A DNA stretch of 27,118 nt from Lachnospiraceae bacterium UBA1760 (GTDB taxonomy: Bacteria > Bacillota > Clostridia > Lachnospirales > Lachnospiraceae), in contig DCHE01000003.1 of NCBI GenBank assembly GCA_002314775.1, positions 55,490 through 82,607 of the forward strand, given 5' to 3'. The notes below the pieces were generated by a model. That model had not been told where the DNA came from and did no database searches. It was given only the letters and a program-made list of their open reading frames with translations. The number at the start of each line of letters is the position of its first letter. The first letter of the stretch is position 1. The translations under genes were made by a program, and so were the position numbers. Below are positions 6,433 through 14,545 of this stretch, piece by piece.

Positions 6433-7443
6433 TTAACTTAGCTTTCTAAGTATCTCTTTAAAATAATCAGGAAGCTCTGATTTAAATTCAATATATTCAT
6501 TAGTTCTTGGATGAATAAAGCCAAGTACACCAGCATGTAAAACCTGACCTTCATTTGTAAACTGTGGCTTATCTGGTCCATAAACTGTATCACCAAGCAA
6601 TGGATGATTTATGCTGGACATATGAAGCCTAATCTGATGAGTTCTGCCAGTTTCAAGTCTGCACTCAATCAGTGAAAAATTAGATTTAAGTCTTTCAATA
6701 ACCTTGTAATGAGTGACGGCTCTTCTTCCAGTTGGATCAATTCCCATCTTTTTTCTGTCATTTTTATTTCTTGCAATTGGTTTATCTACAGTACCTTCAT
6801 CATTTGAAAAATAATTGTAGCAAATTGCAGTGTACACTCTTGTAATTGAATGCACGCTAAACTGTTCAGAAAGGGATTTGTGAGCCATATCATTCTTACA
6901 GGCTACGATTAAGCCTGTTGTGTTCATATCGATTCTATGTACAATTCCAGGCCTCATAACACCATTTATTGATGAAAGTGAGTCTCCACAATGATACATA
7001 AGCGCATTTACAAGAGTCCCGCTGGTATGACCAGCTGCGGGGTGAACAACCATTCCCTTTGGCTTGTTTACAATAATTACATCCTCATCCTCATAAACAA
7101 TATCCAGAGGAATATCCTCAGCCACAATATCAAGAGGCTCAGCCTCTGGTATAGACATACTGATGACATCCCCTTTTCTGAGCTTATAATTGGCCTTTAC
7201 AGGCTTTTTATTAAGGGTAATGTTCTCTGCCTCGATTAGGCCCTGAATAAAGCTTCTAGAAAGCTCTGGACGCTTCTCTGACAGGTATTTGTCTATGCGT
7301 ATGCCAATATCTGTGTCAGCTGGAATAATTTCTTCAATTAATAACGCTTTATTATCAGATTCATTATCAGATTCATTATCAGAATCAAGTTCCTCTTCTA
7401 TTAATTCTGATGATTCCTCGTACCAATTATTAGTATTCTCCAT
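6433..7443 (-). CDS. rluD: RluA/RluD-family 23S rRNA pseudouridine synthase
   Basis: 336 residues. An S4 RNA-binding domain (about 45-105, IRIDKYLSEKRPELSRSFIQ) precedes the catalytic domain; HRIDMNTTG holds the catalytic Asp172 and ECRLETGRTHQIRLHM is the family's second conserved block. It converts uridines to pseudouridine in rRNA; the exact positions cannot be read from sequence, and B. subtilis ylyB is the positional equivalent. The start is two bases after the lspA stop, with AAGGATG inside lspA as a likely ribosome binding site. The N-terminus has an acidic extension (residues 9-39) containing DNESDNESDN, encoded by three 12-bp tandem copies. Last gene of the operon, followed by a terminator. 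Confidence 0.94.
   Translation of the reverse strand: MENTNNWYEESSELIEEELDSDNESDNESDNKALLIEEIIPADTDIGIRIDKYLSEKRPELSRSFIQGLIEAENITLNKKPVKANYKLRKGDVISMSIPEAEPLDIVAEDIPLDIVYEDEDVIIVNKPKGMVVHPAAGHTSGTLVNALMYHCGDSLSSINGVMRPGIVHRIDMNTTGLIVACKNDMAHKSLSEQFSVHSITRVYTAICYNYFSNDEGTVDKPIARNKNDRKKMGIDPTGRRAVTHYKVIERLKSNFSLIECRLETGRTHQIRLHMSSINHPLLGDTVYGPDKPQFTNEGQVLHAGVLGFIHPRTNEYIEFKSELPDYFKEILRKLS
7352..7387. repeat. Three 12-bp tandem repeats inside rluD
   Basis: TTATCAGATTCA occurs at 7352-7363 and 7364-7375, and with one mismatch (TTATCAGAATCA) at 7376-7387. On the coding strand they encode the repeated acidic Asp-Asn-Glu-Ser run near residues 19-31 of RluD, before the S4 domain. Copy-number change would keep the frame. 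Confidence 0.9.
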
Positions 7444-7445
7444 AA

Positions 7446-8069
7446 TTATTCAGCATCCTTGTCATTTTCAGCTGGAACATCTATTTTTTCAGCTGATTTA
7501 TCTTTTTCAGCCAACTCCTTGTAAGCCTCGTCCTTTTTCTTCTTCTCTACGAACTCTCCTGCTTCATTTATAAGCTTATCTCCGAGAATAACATCCAAAT
7601 CATCTCCACGATACTTGAAGATAAAAAGAATAATTATAAGACCCATACTCACTGTTATAAATATATCCGCAACATTAAATACAGGGAAGTTGATAAGGCA
7701 AAAATCAAAGAAATCAACCACATAACCTAGTCTTATTCTGTCAATCAGATTGCCTATAGCTCCTCCAAGTAAAATAATAAGTGAATACTTAAGCGGATTA
7801 TATCTCTTATAATCAGAAATATTATGATAGATATAAAATATAGCTGCAATTACAATAGCTGTGATAATAAGCAAAAATGGTATCTTTCCAGAAAGCATTC
7901 CCCAGGCAGAGCCAGTATTTCTTATATAATTGAGCTGAAATACACCATTTATAAGTGGCTTTGTCTCATATAACATAAAGTTGTGCACTATTATGTACTT
8001 GGTCAGCTGATCTATAGAGGCAAGGAGTGCACATATCATTATTGGAATAATATATTTTGTAACTTTCAT
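7446..8069 (-). CDS. lspA: Lipoprotein signal peptidase (signal peptidase II) with extended C-terminus
   Basis: Membrane aspartyl protease that removes the signal peptide from diacylglyceryl-prolipoproteins. Four membrane segments are visible (about residues 6-24, 64-82, 93-110, 135-152). Conserved blocks: NTGSAWGM, GNLIDRIRLGYVVDF with catalytic Asp110, and FNVADIFI with catalytic Asp135. ATG 8069 has AGGAG six bases upstream. At 207 residues it is about 45 longer than most LspA; the excess is a Lys/Glu/Asp-rich tail after the last membrane helix (from about residue 160), cytoplasmic in the usual topology. Starts eight bases after the aroB stop and ends two bases before rluD, mirroring the lspA-ylyB pair of B. 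subtilis. Confidence 0.95.
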   Translation of the reverse strand: MKVTKYIIPIMICALLASIDQLTKYIIVHNFMLYETKPLINGVFQLNYIRNTGSAWGMLSGKIPFLLIITAIVIAAIFYIYHNISDYKRYNPLKYSLIILLGGAIGNLIDRIRLGYVVDFFDFCLINFPVFNVADIFITVSMGLIIILFIFKYRGDDLDVILGDKLINEAGEFVEKKKKDEAYKELAEKDKSAEKIDVPAENDKDAE

Positions 8070-8077
8070 AAATTCTC

Positions 8078-9169
8078 CTATTTGCCTAAATATTCATTGA
8101 TGGCAAGCTTCATATCCTCGTCGGTAACCTCTGTAGTGATAAAGGCATCTCCAATCTCGCGTAAAAGTATGAACTTGATTGAATTGCCAACAACCTTCTT
8201 GTCATTCTTTGTGTATTTGATTATCTCATCAACATCTATATCCTGAGGCAGTAAAGGCAGCTCATAAGTCTTTATCAGCTCGACAATTCGATTTTTATCC
8301 TCCACACTAATATATCCCTTGTTATATGAAATGATTGTAGATAAAATACATCCAATCGAAACACATTCTCCGTGAAGCATCTCAAAATTCATATATTTCT
8401 CAAGAGCATGACCAATTGTGTGACCAAAGTTAAGAAGCGCTCTGTCGCCCTTTTCTGTAGGATCCTTCTCAACAACATTTTTCTTAACTATATTACACTT
8501 ATATACCATAGAATTAAGTGTAGCTAAGTCAAGCTTTGATATATCCTGATTATTATCAATAAGCCAGTTGAAGAATTCATAATCCTTAATAAGCGCACTC
8601 TTTACTATCTCTCCCATTCCAGAGAAAAACTGTCTTCTATCAAGAGTATAAAGTACATTCAAATTCATAAATACATGCTTTGGCATATAAAATGCACCAA
8701 CCATATTTTTATATGAATCAAAATCAACTCCGGTTTTTCCTCCAATACTAGAATCTACCTGGGATAAAAGTGATGTTGGAACCTGAATAAAATCAATTCC
8801 ACGAAGATATGTAGCTGCAGAAAATCCGGTCAAATCCCCTACAACTCCTCCACCTAAGGCGATAAGTAAATCATGTCTGTCGAATTTTTCGAGTATTAAA
8901 TGCTCATATAACTCTCTAACTACATTAAGGTTTTTGCTTGGTTCTCCCTCTGGAAAAACGTAAGAGGTGACCTTCTTACATACAGGCTCTATAACACGCA
9001 AAATAGCATCCATATAAAAGGATGCTACTTTGGAATCTGATACTACGCAAACCTTGCGGTCCATTGTATTAAAGCCTGTTAGAAGATCTTTAAGCTCATC
9101 AAAGCTATCATGGTACGAAATATCATAAACTGGAACTTCGTTCATGTGTACTGTCAATCTGTCTAACAT
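8078..9169 (-). CDS. aroB: 3-dehydroquinate synthase
   Basis: Second step of the shikimate pathway: NAD- and metal-dependent cyclisation of DAHP to 3-dehydroquinate, in the cytosol. 363 residues, normal length. Seen: GEPSKN, LIALGGGVVGDLTGFSAATY (nucleotide binding), QVPTSLLSQVDSSIGGKTGV (substrate site), and metal ligands in the GEIVKSALI region, HTIGHALE and LHGECV. GAGGAG upstream of ATG 9169 is the ribosome binding site. No other shikimate gene is in the window; aroB sits between divIVA and lspA, where B. subtilis has ileS and ylyA, so its link to the neighbours is probably only shared transcription. Confidence 0.96.
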   Translation of the reverse strand: MLDRLTVHMNEVPVYDISYHDSFDELKDLLTGFNTMDRKVCVVSDSKVASFYMDAILRVIEPVCKKVTSYVFPEGEPSKNLNVVRELYEHLILEKFDRHDLLIALGGGVVGDLTGFSAATYLRGIDFIQVPTSLLSQVDSSIGGKTGVDFDSYKNMVGAFYMPKHVFMNLNVLYTLDRRQFFSGMGEIVKSALIKDYEFFNWLIDNNQDISKLDLATLNSMVYKCNIVKKNVVEKDPTEKGDRALLNFGHTIGHALEKYMNFEMLHGECVSIGCILSTIISYNKGYISVEDKNRIVELIKTYELPLLPQDIDVDEIIKYTKNDKKVVGNSIKFILLREIGDAFITTEVTDEDMKLAINEYLGK

Positions 9170-9205
9170 ATATAATTTCTCCTCGTATAATTTGTAGGTT
9201 ACTTA

Positions 9206-10285
9206 TTAGATGAATTCGAAGCCATCGTCCTCATCATCATTGTTCTTTGGCCTGTCTGGATCATCTAATCTAGCATTACTGCTAGTCTTCTTTTCCTGAA
9301 TATCACCAGATAAAGATTCATCTTCACTCTTTTCGGTTCTATTAGCAGGTCTTGTAGGCTTCTTTGGAGCTTCTGCTTCCTTCTTAGGTGCACTCTCCTC
9401 TGCCTTCTCCTCAGCTTTTTCTTCAGCTTTTGATTCCTTCTTAGGTGGAATTACTTCCTCCTTACGACTCTTTACAGTTGATGCTGCAGAAGCTGCCTGT
9501 GATGGCTTTACAGTAGTTTTCTTTGTCTGTGATGAAGAAGAAGTCTTGGTGCTAGTAGTAGTCTTCTCAGTCTGCTTCTTACCCTCACCAAATGGATCAA
9601 TACCATCACCGCCAAGGGTTGAACCGTAAACATTCGAAGAATTACTTCTTCTGCTCTCTCTAGAGCCTCCAACAGAACCTGCTCCGCCAAGTCCTCCACC
9701 GCTGTAGCCGCCGCCACCTAAGCTTGAGCCTTCGCGCATCTGTGGGTCAGAACTAAATCCTCCAACAGAATCATCAGCCATCTGACCACCGCCACCGCCT
9801 GAATATGACATTCCTGCAAAGTTTGGATCAATATGAGCATCTGGATCAAAATCATGTAACTCAATAATATCTGTCTGAGCCTTTACCAAAGACGCAAACA
9901 TACTCTTGTACTCAGCATATCTGGACTCAAGCTCCTGCATACGGTTCTCAAGCTCCTCTAACTGCTCATATGCTTCATTTACAATTTCATTTGCTCTGTT
10001 CTTAGCCTCGAGCTCAATATTCTTAGCTTCCTTAGTTGCAAGAGTCTTAGCCTCCTGCTTATTCTTCTCAGCAAGCATAAGTGTTTTCTGAAGATTATCT
10101 TCAGTAGCTTTGTAATGCTGAAGACCGTCGGTAAGTGTTATTACCTTCTCCTTTAAATCTGCATTAGATCTGTATAATTCCTCGTAGCTTCTAGCTACTT
10201 CCATAAAGAAGCTGTTAACATCCTTCTTATCATAACCTAAACCGGTTTTAAATTTTTTCTGTTGAATATCAACTGGTGTTAGCAT
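9206..10285 (-). CDS. divIVA: DivIVA-domain cell-division/polarity protein with long low-complexity tail
   Basis: 359 residues. Residues 1-45 (LTPVDIQQKKFKTGLGYDKKDVNSFF) are the DivIVA membrane-curvature-binding head; about 45-145 is a coiled coil rich in Glu, Lys and Ala. Residues 160-230 are Gly/Ser-rich, 240-320 rich in Lys/Thr/Ser/Glu with a repeated AEEK unit, and the end is acidic (DDEDDGFEFI). Typical DivIVA proteins stop soon after the coiled coil (160-230 residues), so the last 210 residues are an unusual tail. DivIVA binds negatively curved membrane at poles and septa and recruits partners. The direct neighbour of sepF, as in B. subtilis. AAGGGGGTC lies upstream of ATG 10285. Confidence 0.9.
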   Translation of the reverse strand: MLTPVDIQQKKFKTGLGYDKKDVNSFFMEVARSYEELYRSNADLKEKVITLTDGLQHYKATEDNLQKTLMLAEKNKQEAKTLATKEAKNIELEAKNRANEIVNEAYEQLEELENRMQELESRYAEYKSMFASLVKAQTDIIELHDFDPDAHIDPNFAGMSYSGGGGGQMADDSVGGFSSDPQMREGSSLGGGGYSGGGLGGAGSVGGSRESRRSNSSNVYGSTLGGDGIDPFGEGKKQTEKTTTSTKTSSSSQTKKTTVKPSQAASAASTVKSRKEEVIPPKKESKAEEKAEEKAEESAPKKEAEAPKKPTRPANRTEKSEDESLSGDIQEKKTSSNARLDDPDRPKNNDDEDDGFEFI

Positions 10286-10316
10286 CCTGATAGACCCCCT
10301 TCTACCTTATAGCGTT

Positions 10317-10946
10317 TTATCCAAGATGTGGAGATAATGAAGAATCCCCAATAAGTTCTTCTCTTAAATCTCCTGAAATCTCAATATTATTAGGTGCTGC
10401 AATAAAGATATTTGCACTTATTGCCTTAAGCTCACCTTCTATTCCATAACAAGCTCCACAAATAAAATCAATTATTCTCTGAGCTGGGTCTAACTGAAGA
10501 CCTTCCATATTAATAACGATGGTTTTTCCTGACTTGAGTGAATCAACAACAGTCTGAGCATCATCAAGTGCCTGAGGCTTTATAACATACACCTCACTGG
10601 TTGATGGACGTCTTCTCTGAGGCGCATCAAAAGATACTACGTTCTCCTTCGCAGAACTTTTCTTTGAGCCTGCTGTTGAATAGCTGCTTGTACTTGAATA
10701 TGAAGACTGATAGCTCGAGGTGCTCTTTGGAGCGCTATAGCTATAGCTTGACTTAGACTTTGCACTTGAACTCTTCTTTGAGAATGCACTATCTTCCTCA
10801 TCATCATAGTCATCATCATCATAGTCGTCGTCATCATCATAATCGTCATCATCGAAATCGTCATCCTCGTCATCAAAATCATCATCGCTTGACTTATCAA
10901 ACTTAAGGTAATCAAATAAATTCTTTTTTCCTGCAAACTTGGACAT
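10317..10946 (-). CDS. sepF: SepF, FtsZ-associated septum protein
   Basis: Cell-division protein that binds FtsZ and tethers it to the membrane. Residues 1-16 (MSKFAGKKNLFDYLKF) fit the amphipathic membrane anchor; residues about 118-197 form the SepF (DUF552) core with VYVIKPQALDDAQTVVDSL and IVINMEGLQLDPAQRIIDFI. Between them lies a linker with an extreme Asp/Tyr tract (21-52) then a Ser/Lys/Tyr-rich part (53-100), making the protein 209 residues rather than the usual 150 or so. AAGGAG lies eight bases before ATG 10946. Position between yggS and divIVA matches the B. subtilis ylmE-sepF-divIVA order. Confidence 0.94.
   Translation of the reverse strand: MSKFAGKKNLFDYLKFDKSSDDDFDDEDDDFDDDDYDDDDDYDDDDYDDEEDSAFSKKSSSAKSKSSYSYSAPKSTSSYQSSYSSTSSYSTAGSKKSSAKENVVSFDAPQRRRPSTSEVYVIKPQALDDAQTVVDSLKSGKTIVINMEGLQLDPAQRIIDFICGACYGIEGELKAISANIFIAAPNNIEISGDLREELIGDSSLSPHLG
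10791..10886. repeat. Simple-sequence GAT/GAC tract in sepF
   Basis: About 96 bases of near-continuous TCA/TCG trinucleotides on the + strand, read on the coding strand mostly as GAT and GAC (Asp) codons with occasional Tyr, Phe and Glu. It encodes residues 21-52 of SepF. The codons are mixed (GAT and GAC), so it is not a pure microsatellite, but slippage by units of three would keep the frame. Confidence 0.85.
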
Positions 10947-10958
10947 ATAAATACTCCT

Positions 10959-11651
10959 TTATATATTGTAATTACGCTCTCCAAAGATTCCTGTACCAAC
11001 ACGAACCATTGTTGAGCCTTCTTCTATTGCGACCATATAGTCGTTTGTCATTCCCATAGACAGAATATCCATAGAAACATTATCTATGTTTTTAGATTTT
11101 ATGTCAAGGGACAAATCCCTTAATTGCTTAAAGTAAACTCTGTTTTCCTCAGGATCAGCAACATAAGGAGCTATCGTCATAAGTCCCATAACCTTAATGT
11201 GTGGCATATCCTTAATTTGTTCAATAAGCGGAAGGGCCTCCTTAAGTCCAATTCCGAACTTGCTCTCCTCCTCTGCAACATTAACCTCAATAAGGATTTT
11301 TGAGATAAGATTCTTCTTTGCTGATTCCTTCTCAATCTCCTTTGCAAGCTTTAATGAATCAACCGAATGAATAAGACAGGTCTTATCAACCACATATTTA
11401 ACCTTGTTGGTCTGTAAATGACCAATCAAATGAAAATTCACTGGTGTAGATACATTCTCAAACTTATCGCAGAGCTCCTGTACCTTATTCTCTCCATACT
11501 CATGAACATCGCATTTTATAAGGGTTTCAATATCACTGAGCGGTTTTGTTTTGCTAACAGCTATAAGAGTAACCTCCTCATATGCTCTGTTAGCCTTAAG
11601 ACACGCTTCTTTAATATTTTCCTGAACCCTTCTTAAATTCTCTTCTAACAT
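10959..11651 (-). CDS. yggS: YggS/YlmE-family PLP homeostasis protein
   Basis: 230 residues, a single-domain alanine-racemase-like barrel that binds pyridoxal phosphate and influences PLP and amino-acid pools rather than catalysing a known reaction. The PLP lysine is Lys34 in LIAVSKTKP. Other family blocks are EYGENKVQEL, FHLIGHLQTNKVKYV, IHSVDSLKLAKEI, LIEVNVAEEESKFG and SMGMTNDYMVAIEEGSTMVRVGTGIFG. AGAGGG stands seven bases before ATG 11651. Lies 12 bases before sepF, the same order as ylmE-ylmF in B. subtilis. Confidence 0.95.
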   Translation of the reverse strand: MLEENLRRVQENIKEACLKANRAYEEVTLIAVSKTKPLSDIETLIKCDVHEYGENKVQELCDKFENVSTPVNFHLIGHLQTNKVKYVVDKTCLIHSVDSLKLAKEIEKESAKKNLISKILIEVNVAEEESKFGIGLKEALPLIEQIKDMPHIKVMGLMTIAPYVADPEENRVYFKQLRDLSLDIKSKNIDNVSMDILSMGMTNDYMVAIEEGSTMVRVGTGIFGERNYNI

Positions 11652-11669
11652 TGCTATCCCTCTTTATAA

Positions 11670-13073
11670 TTAATAAATTATCTGATTTTCAATTATTCCT
11701 TCAGAATTCATTATTATGTTGTCATACTTTTTGAGTTTTCCTTTTTTATCCACAATAGAGAACTCATCACCAACCTTAATAACATCAACCATCATAAAGT
11801 CGGCCATACCCTTATTAACCTGGTATACTCCATCAATATAATCTGATGAAAGAAGTGCTGCTGCTATAGTATCATTTGTATCCATCTGAACTATTACATC
11901 ACCCTCACTAAATGAGTCAGGATCAACATAATAGAATTCCTCATCCTTCTTGTAGATAATCAAATCAATCTGTTTTGCGGTAACTGAACCGTCCTCTGCT
12001 CTCGACTGTACATACACATTGTCACTTGTGGAATCATTACCACCAGCAGTAATATACTCAACCGGAAGCTTATATACTGCTTTCTTTGTAATTGCAGTAT
12101 TAGGAATCTTAAGCCCCTCATACTGGTTAAGTACAATATCAACGCTTATAAATCTCTGGTAAATATAGTCAACCATATATCTGGTCATATGTATGTCTAT
12201 ATAATTATTACCTTCCTTCTCAATAAGGTCGAAATTAGCTGTGATATTATATTCAGAATTGTTTAGCTTAAAGGTGACCCTTGGATTCTTGCTTGAATCT
12301 ACTATCTCCTGAAGGCTTGCCGCCTGTTCCTTTGAAATCTTGCAGACGATATCCCAGGACTCATCAGCACAAAGCTTAAATACTGTTGTATTATTGTTGA
12401 CAATATCTCCGGAGTTTATGATATTTTTCTCATAGATATCAGTATTAAAATCTGTATCCTTCAGAGTACTAACCGTCTTGGTCTCATAACCATCAATATA
12501 AAACGCAATAATACCACTTTCGTTTGACTTGATTGACTGAAGTGAATCTCTGAGCTTACTTGATGTCGAGCTCTTCATCAGTATTTCATTTGAAAGCTCA
12601 AGAACCTTACTAGCCACATCATTCTTGAAATTATATACTGCTACAAAGTTGACATTGCTATAAGAAGCCTTGTAGGTTGAGATGTAGTTTCTGATTTCCT
12701 TGTAGTCTTCATCCTTGAATACTGTTGTTCCAGCTTCAGCAGATGAAAGCTTCTCCATCAAATCTCCATTCTCATCTATTGTGCATACTATCTCACCGTT
12801 ACTAACTCTCTCACCTTCTCTGACATAATAACAGATATATCCAGATTTTGTTGAATTGAAGATTTTTTCATTTCTGATTGCCAGACCAGTACAGTTAATA
12901 TCATTGTTGATATTACTCTCGGTAACCTTAAAGGTTGGAATTGGCTTTTTAGTAACTGCAATAATTATAGATGCAATAATGTATATAAGAATGATTCCAA
13001 AAATAATAATTGCTGCATTGTTTTTTATTATATATGTAATTTGAATTACATTATTATCCTTACGTCTTTTCAA
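11670..13073 (-). CDS. HlyD-like single-pass membrane protein of the division cluster
   Basis: 467 residues starting at TTG 13073, supported by GGGGGAGGT seven bases upstream. A basic N-terminus (MKRRKD) and one membrane segment (about residues 18-40) suggest a large extracytoplasmic domain. Residues about 55-100 (GLAIRNEKIFNSTKSGYICYYVREGERVSNGEIVC) look like a lipoyl/HlyD barrel-sandwich half, and later segments (IPNTAITKKAVYKLPVEYI; VYQVNKGMADFMMVDVI) fit the other half and beta-barrel part of adaptor proteins. No ABC transporter or outer-membrane partner is near, so an efflux role is not supported; a wall or septum role is suggested only by context. Weakly conserved and not otherwise recognised. 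Confidence 0.7.
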   Translation of the reverse strand: MKRRKDNNVIQITYIIKNNAAIIIFGIILIYIIASIIIAVTKKPIPTFKVTESNINNDINCTGLAIRNEKIFNSTKSGYICYYVREGERVSNGEIVCTIDENGDLMEKLSSAEAGTTVFKDEDYKEIRNYISTYKASYSNVNFVAVYNFKNDVASKVLELSNEILMKSSTSSKLRDSLQSIKSNESGIIAFYIDGYETKTVSTLKDTDFNTDIYEKNIINSGDIVNNNTTVFKLCADESWDIVCKISKEQAASLQEIVDSSKNPRVTFKLNNSEYNITANFDLIEKEGNNYIDIHMTRYMVDYIYQRFISVDIVLNQYEGLKIPNTAITKKAVYKLPVEYITAGGNDSTSDNVYVQSRAEDGSVTAKQIDLIIYKKDEEFYYVDPDSFSEGDVIVQMDTNDTIAAALLSSDYIDGVYQVNKGMADFMMVDVIKVGDEFSIVDKKGKLKKYDNIIMNSEGIIENQIIY

Positions 13074-13094
13074 AAGGCGTACCTCCCCCAGTCA

Positions 13095-13514
13095 TTAAAG
13101 AGACTGAACTACGTATTTTTTGAAATCTTCTGGGAGCTCATTCTCAGGCATTGATAAGCTTAAAATGAAGTTGATTTCATACTTATCAGACCAGTTTAAA
13201 AGCTCACAGAGAGTATTTTCGATTGTATCAGAGTGCGACTTGCTAAGGACCTTAAAGTTGTCAAGAAATACCTGATCAAGGTCGTGGTCTGACGAAATAA
13301 TACCTAAGATAAATCCAAGAAACATATCTGAATTAGCAACATCAAAATCTCTAAGATTAATAAATCTGATTCTGTTACTCAGTTCATACATATGCTTATT
13401 ATTCTGATCAATATAAAGAACTGTACCAGAACTTATCTTAACAGAATTGTTCGCCTTCTCCAAAAGTACCTTTGTCTTTCCTTTTCCTTCTTCACCAATA
13501 ATAATCTCTAGCAT
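13095..13514 (-). CDS. Small P-loop protein of unknown function
   Basis: 139 residues; AAGGAGG lies five bases before ATG 13514. The start MLEIIIGEEGKGKT is a Walker A (GxxGxGKT), and LDQVFLDNF near the middle may be Walker B. It lacks the length of a full RecA or AAA domain, so it may be a minimal NTP-binding protein. Spacing of 21 to 26 bases to both neighbours places it firmly in the operon between the carboxypeptidase and the HlyD-like protein. I do not recognise the family with confidence; a role linked to wall growth is guilt by association only. Confidence 0.65.
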   Translation of the reverse strand: MLEIIIGEEGKGKTKVLLEKANNSVKISSGTVLYIDQNNKHMYELSNRIRFINLRDFDVANSDMFLGFILGIISSDHDLDQVFLDNFKVLSKSHSDTIENTLCELLNWSDKYEINFILSLSMPENELPEDFKKYVVQSL

Positions 13515-13540
13515 AGCGGCCTCCTTAGTAAATAAATATA

Positions 13541-14530
13541 TTAGTTTTGTGTCAAGTTAAACATTGTACTTATAGTGCTATATAAATCTGTAGCAGACAC
13601 CCTGTCACAAACCACAATAGTGTACTCCTTAGAGTTTATACTAACTATCATAGTAAGACATCTTCCAGCCATGCTGGTTGTTCCAGTTTTCCAGGTAAGA
13701 ATACTTATATTTGATGGTAAAGTAGCTTTGTCTGAAAGATACTGGTTTGTAGGTGTCAGCTCAACTGACTGTGGAACGCTGTTTGAGTCAGTGTAGTTAA
13801 ATGTATAGCTTTTATAAGAATCAATTTCATTTATCAGGTCATACTTATGACATTCATTTACAATAAGGTACATATCATATGCTGAAACATAATGATTATC
13901 ATCATGCAATCCATGCGGATTTACAAAATGCGAATTTGTTGCACCAATAGATGCTGCCTTCTTGTTCATTAATTCAGCGAATTCACCGACAGAGCCGCTA
14001 ACTGTCTCAGCGAGAATAACTGCGTAATCATTGTAGGATTTCATAAGAAGTCCATACATTAAATTACGTACTGTAATCTTACACCCTCCATCAAGCGAAC
14101 TGGCCATAACACCGGATTCATTGAATTTTACCTTCTCCTTAACTGTAATTACATCGTCAAGGCTAAGTCTTCCAGCATTTATCTCATCACAAACAACCAT
14201 TGCTGTTACAAGCTTTGTCATACTTGCAGGATAAATCCTTCTGTGTGCATTGTGAGCAACAAGGCAGGTGTTTGTACTGTTATCAATAAGTAAACTTGCG
14301 TAGGTATTGTCAGAAAATAACTCACTGTTTATTTCAGTTCCAACAGAGATAATTGCCCTGTCACTTGATAAACCAGCGAGTTCTTCAGCAGGAATATTGG
14401 CACTATAGGTACACTCAACTATAGTATTTTCTGAATATTTATCTTCAATATTATTGCTGTTTACTACAAATCCAAATACAGTACCGATGGATAATGCAAA
14501 AACAGCAACATAATAAATCAGTGTCTTCAT
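13541..14530 (-). CDS. dacF-like: D-alanyl-D-alanine carboxypeptidase (S11 family, DacF/PBP5-like)
   Basis: Trims the terminal D-Ala from peptidoglycan stem pentapeptides outside the membrane, limiting crosslinking. 329 residues; residues 1-24 form a signal peptide or anchor. The three penicillin-binding motifs are complete: S-M-T-K (Ser103 to Lys106), S-Y-N (165-167) and K-T-G (281-283). Shorter than DacA or DacF of Bacillus (about 390-440); it lacks the usual C-terminal beta domain and amphipathic anchor, so membrane attachment may rest on an uncleaved N-terminus. The start is 15 bases after the MgsA-like gene, with GAGGTTT as ribosome binding site. Its place beside rodA and PBP2 fits a role in wall elongation. 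Confidence 0.92.
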   Translation of the reverse strand: MKTLIYYVAVFALSIGTVFGFVVNSNNIEDKYSENTIVECTYSANIPAEELAGLSSDRAIISVGTEINSELFSDNTYASLLIDNSTNTCLVAHNAHRRIYPASMTKLVTAMVVCDEINAGRLSLDDVITVKEKVKFNESGVMASSLDGGCKITVRNLMYGLLMKSYNDYAVILAETVSGSVGEFAELMNKKAASIGATNSHFVNPHGLHDDNHYVSAYDMYLIVNECHKYDLINEIDSYKSYTFNYTDSNSVPQSVELTPTNQYLSDKATLPSNISILTWKTGTTSMAGRCLTMIVSINSKEYTIVVCDRVSATDLYSTISTMFNLTQN

Positions 14531-14545
14531 AATAAACCTCGTAAA

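Noticed and set aside
9906..10091. Opposite-strand open frames across divIVA, mutL, rluD and other genes
   Set aside because: They mirror strongly coding sequence, lack ribosome binding sites and resemble no family; they are by-products of codon bias.
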